From: Chlamydoabsidia padenii
Lineage: Eukaryota > Mucoromycota > Mucoromycetes > Mucorales > Cunninghamellaceae
Reading direction: 5' to 3'
DNA length: 64,000 nucleotides
Assembly (NCBI GenBank): GCA_025330725.1
Contig: JAIWND010000001.1
Span: 1,302,001-1,366,000 of the forward strand
Shown: one piece after another, positions 57,108 through 64,000 of the stretch
Numbering within the stretch: position 1 is the first letter of the stretch
Layout: every line of letters starts with the position of its first letter
The notes under the pieces: model-generated
The model's input: the letters and a program-made list of their open reading frames with translations, nothing else
Told to the model about the DNA's origin: nothing
The model's database searches: none
Program-made: the position numbers and the translations under genes

Positions 57108-60100
57108 CTATAATGTCAAACCAGTTACTTCATCAATATCAAAATCTAATCTAAGTGATAAAACCTTCTTCACTTCAGTCACTGTCAACCTCCAGCTGAC
57201 TGGTCCCGCCTTCGCACCCCAACAGTGATAGATTTCAGATGGCTATAATAGCGACAAAAAAGAGCAAGTTAATCATTGTCCTGACCCCCCCCTTTTTTTT
57301 TTAAATCACTTACTTCTTCAAAGTTTAAAAGAGTAGCAATTTGATTTAACCTAGTAAACTTGTCCCGAGCAAACCATTCAGTCATATTGGAGAGGTATTG
57401 AATCACCGACCGCAGATCCTTGTCAAACCGTAAAGATCCATATTGGTTAAAGCGCGTTTGTAGTATGATTCGTTCCCATTGTAATGTCACCGCATCCAAT
57501 ACCATCCCCATTAATGTCGAGAAGTTTGTGTCTGTCAGGGCCGTTCGATAGGAAGCAATCAGTTGGTCGAATCCATGACGGAATCGTTTTACAAAGAGTT
57601 CGTCCAAATCCGCCTCGTTATATTCGTCCTCTTCCAGCACATATTTGACTTCACGGTAGGCTTCTTGGAATAATGGTCGTATCCTGGGTTTCACCATTTG
57701 CCCTAAAAGTTGCTCCATAGCAGCCTATAAAGAAAGAGAATAATCAGTCTTTGTATTGGTCTTTTTTCATCTCCTCCCACCCCCCCTTTTTTGCATACCT
57801 GTAATAGATGATTAAAATTCTTGGACATAGATAACAGCTTATCCAGCGCCGTTTCTACCACCATAATGTCGTTCTCTTCGTTTTGCCATATCGCTGACTG
57901 TGTTTCTTGTTTCATTTCTTCCACAAGTCTCTGGGTATAATCCGCACTGACATCAAAGTTGTTCAATGTCACCTAATAGAACTCATTGTTAGTAACTGTT
58001 TCTTTCTTTTTTTTTTTCTTTTTCTTTTTCTTACCATATAGTTGATCTTGGCTTGTTCCATATGACGATCCGATCTTGATGAAGTGTCATTTGCGGCAAA
58101 AGCATGAACAAGACGCTGTTGGAGTACTTGACTATACCCGGTATCCACAGATTTAAGCACGGTTTGGATGGTGGTCATTACAATATCCGGTTGGTAGGTC
58201 GACAAGCTTCGTTTCACCACTTTTTTCAAAATATAGAATACATCATCCACACAAGAAGAGGTTTGACTGGATGAATCATAGTTATCCATTTTCATAGCCT
58301 TATAAAAGAAGTTTATCAGTTAATATTCAGTTAATCACACCCCCCCCCCTCTCTCTCTCTCTCTTGTCTACCTTATCCATGCTTCGTTTCAAGAGATATT
58401 CATCAATCACCAAGAAAGAGTTCATCACCTCCTTGATCCGTTTAGCCAATCCAGATGACGCCAGTAAGCCATTTTTGCCATAGAATCGTCGATCCTTCAT
58501 ACCATCTGGTGTAGCCACTTGGTCAGTCTTACCATCATCGAGTTTTTCCATTTCTTCATTAGCACGTTCATGTAGGAAGCCTTGAAACAACGATGCCCGC
58601 TGACTGATCAAAGATAATTCCAATAGATTAGCATCCAGTTGACGAGGATCAACTAAAGGATTGGTAGCTGCCGAAGGAGACGAAGGAGATGCAGGTCGGT
58701 CTTTTGCCGTCAACTTTGGTGAAGCAAGAGTTGATGGTGAGAGTCCGCCGTTAGCAGTTGATCTGTAGTTGGTTGTGTTGTTTGATCGCATCATGGCAAT
58801 ATTGAGAGACTGGATATTATTAAGCTAATACATAATAATCTTATGAGTTGATGATGCTTTTTTCCTTTTTTATATATATATATATATATATATCGCCTTT
58901 ACCTTGGTATCCATTTTCCGTACTTGTAGAAACTGATCCAGGAGGATATCACTTTGTAGATCAGCTTCTTCTTCGAGTCGTTGAATCACACGAAGCATTT
59001 TGCCGCGGCCATAATGACTTTCCACTAGAGGTTGGTGCTGATCGATGATGGTGGCAATATTTTCAAAGAGTCGTGTTAAAGAGTCGGCAAAGTAAAGAGG
59101 AGAGGCATCTAAAAGAAGAAGAAGGTAAAAGTATGAGAGGAGGGAGGGATTATTAATATATATAGATGTTATCTATTCATTTACCAGTTCCCAATTTGAG
59201 TTCTTCCGCACATCTTGCCTTGACAATATTGCATACAAATCTTGAGTATTTATCTAATCCTTCAGTTTGACATCCGATCAGAGGGAATAGCTTAAAGTAG
59301 CGCGTGATATTGGTTTGATTTCGTTGGGCCACCGCATCGTCAAATCGTTGAGAAAATATATTGAATAGTGTAGCCTTGGCATCTGCTAATGTCTTTGCTG
59401 GATGATCAGGATTATCAGAAGTAGGCTAAAAAATGAAAAAAGTTGTTAATTTACAGTTTTGATTATCTACATTGTATTTTTCACTAACCACCGTGAATTC
59501 AGCCAGTGAGCCTTTAAGAATAGCAGGATCAATTAAAGAGGCTCTTTGAAGTAAACCAGCAGCTTCATCATATTCTTTTTGTTGCATAGCGTTTTGAATA
59601 CCAGAGACACAGTGTTTCAGTTCTTGTACATCTTCCACATAAGCGATGGCCTGTTTCGTCCGTGCCTATTCAATATTATTGGAATAAAAAAAGATGAGTA
59701 TAATATGCTTCTCTCTTCTTCTTTTTATTTTATTTTATATATCTTACCTGTTCCTTGTCCAGTTGCCGTACTTTATCGCTAATGTTCGTCGCTAGTTTGG
59801 CAGTGTTGTAGATCGTTTCCATCATACGCGTAGAGTCATTTCTCAAGTTGCCTAGTTGTGGTCTGAGAAGTATAAAAAAAAAAAAGTCAGTAAACCTTCA
59901 CCTTCCCCCCCCACCCAATTACTTACCGCATGATATCCAAAGTGCCCAAGGTGTTTTGTAGTTCTAGTTTGTGAGAAAGGCTTTGGTCCAGTGACTGATC
60001 AATACGTGCTTCTTCTTCATCCAATAACCGCAAACATTCTCGTATGTCATCAAGGTTGGTGAGAGTGTCGATTTTATGCCCAGACAGTAGCAGTGCATCA

Positions 60101-60159
60101 TTATTGCCTAGATGTGTTTCGTTGTTTGTTGATATTGGCGCTGAGGTTGTCGAGGGCAT
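57108..60159 (-). CDS. COG4: Conserved oligomeric Golgi complex subunit 4
   Basis: Ten exons: 60159-59927, 59862-59748, 59665-59489, 59425-59185, 59108-58903, 58824-58372, 58298-58035, 57972-57799, 57724-57314 and 57242-57108; 802 residues, close to the animal length (about 785). An N-terminal coiled coil (LDEEEARIDQSLDQSLSHKL) is followed by the helical COG4 body (FPLIGCQTEGLDKYSRFVC, VDDVFYILKKVVKRSL) and the conserved end KFTRLNQIATLLNFEE...GPVSWRLTVTEVKKVLSLR. COG4 is in lobe A of the COG tether and binds the SNARE Syntaxin-5/Sed5 with Sly1 in retrograde intra-Golgi traffic. A Ser/Pro/Ala-rich insert (SPSTLASPKLTAKDRPASPS) sits in exon 6. Exon junctions are mostly phase 0. Confidence 0.92.
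58872..58893. repeat. (TA)n microsatellite in COG4 intron
   Basis: About 11 TA units between exon 58903-59108 and the downstream exon 58372-58824; this intron has donor 58902 and acceptor 58825. Confidence 0.8.
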
Positions 60160-60643
60160 AATCGGAAAGAGGGGAAGAAGAAATTAAAGAATTATTCTGA
60201 AGGAGGTTTCAAGTCTTCACATTTGGATTTTTTTTTTTTCAGACACATTTCAAATACCGATAACTCAAAACCCCCCCACCCCGCCTTCCAAACAAAGATA
60301 TTAGTGCATAGATGCAGTGCAATAATCACAGGTAGTAACATACATATGAATAATAGTCTTAGTCAAGTTTATTGTTAACCGACAGGGACTTTCTTTGGTT
60401 TGCTGCTTGGTTTTTGAAGTCAAGTCAGTCTTTTTTTTTTTTTTTCCCATTGCGGACTCCGACCAATCACGCTTTATCAATTTCATATTTCGGGGAAGGG
60501 GTCTTTTACCTTCTTTCTTTTCTTTTTTTCCACTTTTTTCTTCCCTTTGCTTCTTCATCCAACAGATCCTTCCTACTCTCATTTGTTCAATCATCTTCAT
60601 ATTATATCTACTCCGACAACACACAACACACATTTCGCCAACC
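60160..60643. other. Divergent promoter region, COG4 and PPxY membrane protein
   Basis: Contains TTTCAAATACCG at 60248 and CACCCCGCC at 60278, relatives of the promoter motif about 90-125 bp upstream of COG4, and a CT-rich leader before 60644. No gene seen. Confidence 0.5.
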
Positions 60644-61654
60644 ATGATACAATTGCGGCCACTGTTGATATTCCTACTACTGCTTGTTATTGTGAATGGT
60701 GAAACTCACTGTCGTGATCCAGGCGACTGTCCATTGTATCCTCTACATAGTTGTTTTGCTACTAAAGATGGCCTAGTATGTAAAAACGCTCGTAAGTAAA
60801 AGCACAAAACTTGACTGACCAAGACTCTGCTACTCTTTTTTTTTTATAACTCTTTTATTTATATTAATGTAGGTGAATTTGAAGGTTTCGAGGTTAGTAT
60901 GAATCTTGTGGAAACCTTTAATTATCGACCAGCCATTTTACACAACGACAGTGGAGAACCTTGTCACCCAATCCCTCGCAGCAGTGAACTGGATTCTTAT
61001 GTTGATTTCCGTGGACCTCAAGTATTGGAAATGGCAGATTTGGATCTAATAGGCAACTGTAGTCGACTCTCTTATTGCGACCAAACCACCAAACGCTGTG
61101 TACCCAAACGCAACGTGGGCTCATCTTGTCAGAACAATATGGAATGTGCCGTTGGGATGGAATACTTTCCCGGTCACTGTAACAAGAATACCTCGATCTG
61201 TGGATTGCGTCAAGATATTCCGTCGTTTTATTATGGAACAGCTTTACGACCTTGGACGATGGGAAAACATTGGAAAGAAGCTGTGGCAGCGGTGGCATTG
61301 ACGGGTGGTATTGCTATCTGTTTCTTGATCGGACGACATCAAGCTGGAAAACTTGTCTCGGGTGTGTCTTGCTTGATTGAAAAATGGCAAAATAGAGACG
61401 ATCATCACGATTATATGCAACAACAACAACAACAACAACAGCTACATCAACAAATGAATAACACCACTACATCTATCTCTGACGAGGAAATATGGAATCA
61501 ACAGCATGCTCGTCGGACCTGGTGGCATTTCTTACCTGGTGCTCAATGGATTGCTCGATCATTACATCTTCAACGTAACAATACTGCTGATGGTGGTACT
61601 TATATTCCATTGGACTCTCGTCCTACTGATCCTCCTCCCTATCGCGGTGATTAG
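60644..61654 (+). CDS. Secretory type I membrane protein with PPxY tail
   Basis: Exons are 60644-60791 and 60873-61654; 309 residues. A cleavable signal peptide (LRPLLIFLLLLVIVNG) starts the protein. The lumenal part of about 175 residues has 12 or more Cys in closely spaced pairs (HCRDPGDCPLYPLHSC, GNCSRLSYCDQTTKRC, GSSCQNNMECAVG, GHCNKNTSICG), an EGF/Dickkopf-like knot pattern, and N-glycosylation sites NDS and NCS. One membrane segment follows (AVAAVALTGGIAICFLIG). The cytosolic tail of about 110 residues has a Q9 run and ends PTDPPPYRGD, a canonical PPxY ligand for Rsp5/NEDD4 WW domains. It could be a sorting receptor or ligase adaptor. The family is common in Mucoromycota in my recollection but has no assigned function. 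Confidence 0.75.
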
Positions 61655-61679
61655 CTACTTTATTACCTCCTTCCCCATT

Positions 61680-61721
<42 letters not shown>

Positions 61722-61749
61722 TAGTCTTACCATATCACTCCCACACCTT

Positions 61750-61788
<39 letters not shown>

Positions 61789-62051
61789 CATCGGATATCC
61801 TTTTGTACTTTAAATAAAATATACACACTCTTTTTATGCTATAAAATAAAATCATGTTTGTTGTCTTGTAAATATCAATCAAAATAAAGTACTACATTAT
61901 GTCAATCTTGATCAGCATCAATGGTAGTCCATTTGTCTTTATTTCATCCTTGTTACTATAAGGTCCATCAACACATTGTTCAATAGTCAAGAGTCAAATA
62001 GATAGATATATTGATAAAGACAGTTTATTATATAAAAAAAAGGGTACTAAA
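61655..62051. other. Convergent intergenic region with simple repeats
   Basis: A (CT)n run of about 20 units at 61680-61719, poly(T) of about 32 at 61755-61786, then AATAAAATA signals near 61815 and 61845. No gene seen. Confidence 0.6.
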
Positions 62052-64000
62052 CTATAGGTCTAATGAGAGTGCACATAGTTTCAATATGGCGTCGGGTTTC
62101 ATGCCAATGTTCTTGATGTTTTTGGATACGGCTTGCCATCGTTCACCATGATGAGGTTCGGCTTGAATACATCGTTTGATTACCAATTCTTGTTGTTCCT
62201 ATATTATAATCAATCAAGTTAATCACCCCCCCCTTTTTTTTTTTTTTACTTTTTCTCTTCTTGTTACCTGTGCTCCATGCTGTAATTCAAATTTGTACCA
62301 CCAGGCAAAAGAATCCCCCTGATCAGGATCGATTTGCACAGCCTTTTGGAACCAATTCCGAGCTTTTTCGATCTTGCGGTCATTCCAAAACAAGCGTGCC
62401 ACAGTGGTGACGATGATAGGATCATGTTCGCATTTCTTGAGAGCATCCACACTGCGCGCCTTGCGTTGAGGTCGGGGTTCCATCTGGATGGCTTCAGTCC
62501 AAATAGCACCTGAAGAAGGACATTCCTGGAGTGCTTTGGCAGCCACCACCTTTGCTGCCGCCGAGTTGTTCGCCCTGTTTTCGATTCTAATTGCTTCAAC
62601 CCAGAGTTCAGGTACTTTTGGATTACTGAATCGTGCCTTTTCTAATGTGTTTCGTGCTTTGGTCACCATATCCAGTTTTTCTTCTAGTTGTGCTAGCTGA
62701 ATCCAGAGAGGAATGCTCTTGGGGCAATGCTTCACCGCCTTGTTGTATGTTTCCCGCGCCGCCGTCGTCTTGTCCAGATCCAGATTCTCCACTTGGCCCT
62801 TGATCATCCATAACTTGTCAAAGGTCGGGTACAGCGCCAATCCTTGATCCAACAAAGTCAAACATTGATCGTAATCGCCCATTTGTCGTTCCAGCATCAC
62901 TGATTTCATCCATACACGTTCGGTACCAGACTGTTTTCGTGCAATCTCCAAAAGCCCACGAGCCCGGACGTATTCTTGATTTTCACTTTCCACCTTGACC
63001 GCCGCCAACCAGATCTGTTCGCTGTTAGGATTAGCTTTGAAGGCTTCTTCGAGAATCATACGTGCACCATCGACATCGCCCGCCATCCATTTTTCTTTAG
63101 CACCCATGAGCCAGAGAACCTCGGACTGAGGACAGTATTTGACAGCACGCTTTAAAAGTTCTTCGAGACTTTCCGGAGATCCATGGTTCTTTTCCAAAAA
63201 CGCCGCTTGTTGCCATATCGATTTGTGACCAGGGAATGATTTGAGGGCATGTGCATAGATCGCCCTGGCAGTTTCGATAGATCCATTTTGAGTGCAACTT
63301 TCGGCGTCGTCCATCCAGATGCTTTCAAGGTCTTCGTCCATTTCTTCGTCCAAACCGAGACCAATAGTTACCTTGACAATAGCCTGGCAGGTCAGCACCG
63401 ATCCATTTGATTCCGCCTTTTCCGCCTCCTTCAACCATTGATCCCTTGTCATCACCGCACCCACTTTGTTTAGCTTGACCACCGCATTTGCAATCAGCTT
63501 ATCCACCGTACTCTTGTCACCTTGTTCTTCTTGTAGTCGAGCCGCCGCAATCCAGATTTCATGACTAGTAGGAATCACCGTCAAGGCTTTGTTTAGAACC
63601 CGTTTTGCGTTGGCATAGGTTTCCAGTCGAGCCAGCGCCAGCCACAGTTCCACACTTAAAGGCACCAGTTCTACCGCACGAGAGAGCAGTACCTTGGCAT
63701 CGTCGGGATTTTCTTCCATGTTGATCGCTGTTCGCCATAACTTGACAGAGTTGGGGATAAATTCCAAAGCACGCCGCAGGACCTTCTTCTTGTTCTTGTT
63801 ATCCGTTTCTAGATTCACCGCCCGGAGCCAGATCTTGACTGATTGGGGAATCGACCGCACCGCATCAGCCAGGATGATCTTGGCATTGTCCACAGTCTAA
63901 TAGTAATAGAAAGTATGATAATTCATGTTAGTAACCCGAATAATCCCCCCTCCTTTTTCTTCACTTACATTTAAACGAGCAGATTCCAACCAGACATCTT
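62052..64000 (-). CDS. PRP6: Pre-mRNA-splicing factor Prp6/PRPF6, C-terminal part
   Basis: The 5' end lies beyond the window. Visible exons are >64000-63969, 63896-62268 and 62198-62052; about 602 codons. The protein is a chain of HAT/TPR repeats with the recurring W-x-x-A-x-x-x-E and P-x-S-x-x-x-W signature ([76 protein letters not shown]), about 15 repeats in view, ending [15 protein letters not shown]. This is the PRPF6 order; it bridges U5 and U4/U6 in the tri-snRNP. The N-terminal PRP1 domain is not in view. One 1.6-kb exon carries nearly all repeats. Confidence 0.93.

Overview
This window reads as nuclear DNA of an early-diverging fungus, most likely Mucoromycota (a Mucorales-type mould). 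The reasons are short GT-AG introns with CTAAC/CTAAT branch sites, AT-rich intergenic DNA with long A/T and CT/GA tracts, and a gene set that mixes fungal genes (cytochrome b5-fused desaturase, Ecm17-type sulfite reductase, Bem1) with genes kept in early fungi and animals (FAM72, CSL, kinesin-3 with a PH tail, BuGZ, NUFIP1). The species assignment is inference. No prokaryotic features are seen. Exon coordinates were assembled by hand from splice sites; every complete multi-exon model sums to a whole number of codons.

Layout. 1-9.2 kb: 3' part of a kinesin-3 gene, a compact DMPK/MRCK-like AGC kinase, a type II membrane PC-esterase/NXPE-like protein, and a FAM72 orthologue. 9.2-12 kb: gene-poor, with a degenerate Gag-like relic and a tentative small membrane-protein gene. 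12-19.1 kb: heme oxygenase and a 14-exon coiled-coil protein. 19.4-24.3 kb: sulfite reductase beta subunit. 25.3-33.3 kb: BuGZ, a conserved fungal unknown, a TALE homeobox gene, a WBP11-like splicing factor and Pex11. 33.3-35.5 kb: no intact gene, one Ish1/Msc1-like relic. 35.6-45.5 kb: delta-9 desaturase, a membrane-anchored expansin-like protein, an SR splicing factor, IMP3, Bem1 and a mitochondrial Tim44/Mba1-like protein. 45.6-47.9 kb: a broken gene fragment, a young non-autonomous LTR retrotransposon and a tRNA-Gly(UCC). 48.3-64 kb: alpha-arrestin, NUFIP1/Rsa1-like, a tail-anchored coiled-coil protein, a CSL transcription factor, COG4, a PPxY membrane protein and the 3' part of PRP6.

Most genes are single housekeeping units with no operon logic. 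Loose themes are RNA processing (SR protein, WBP11, PRP6, IMP3, NUFIP1), polarity and trafficking (kinesin-3, AGC kinase, Bem1, arrestin, COG4) and metabolism (heme oxygenase, sulfite reductase, desaturase, Pex11).

The two strongest non-gene signals are: (1) a recurrent intergenic element, TTNAAATCCCG, with ten exact copies by eye, all outside coding exons and mostly 80-350 bp upstream of start codons in either orientation; (2) a 1.76-kb LTR element at 45989-47747 with two apparently identical 258-bp LTRs, a 4-bp target duplication and a primer site matching initiator tRNA-Met.
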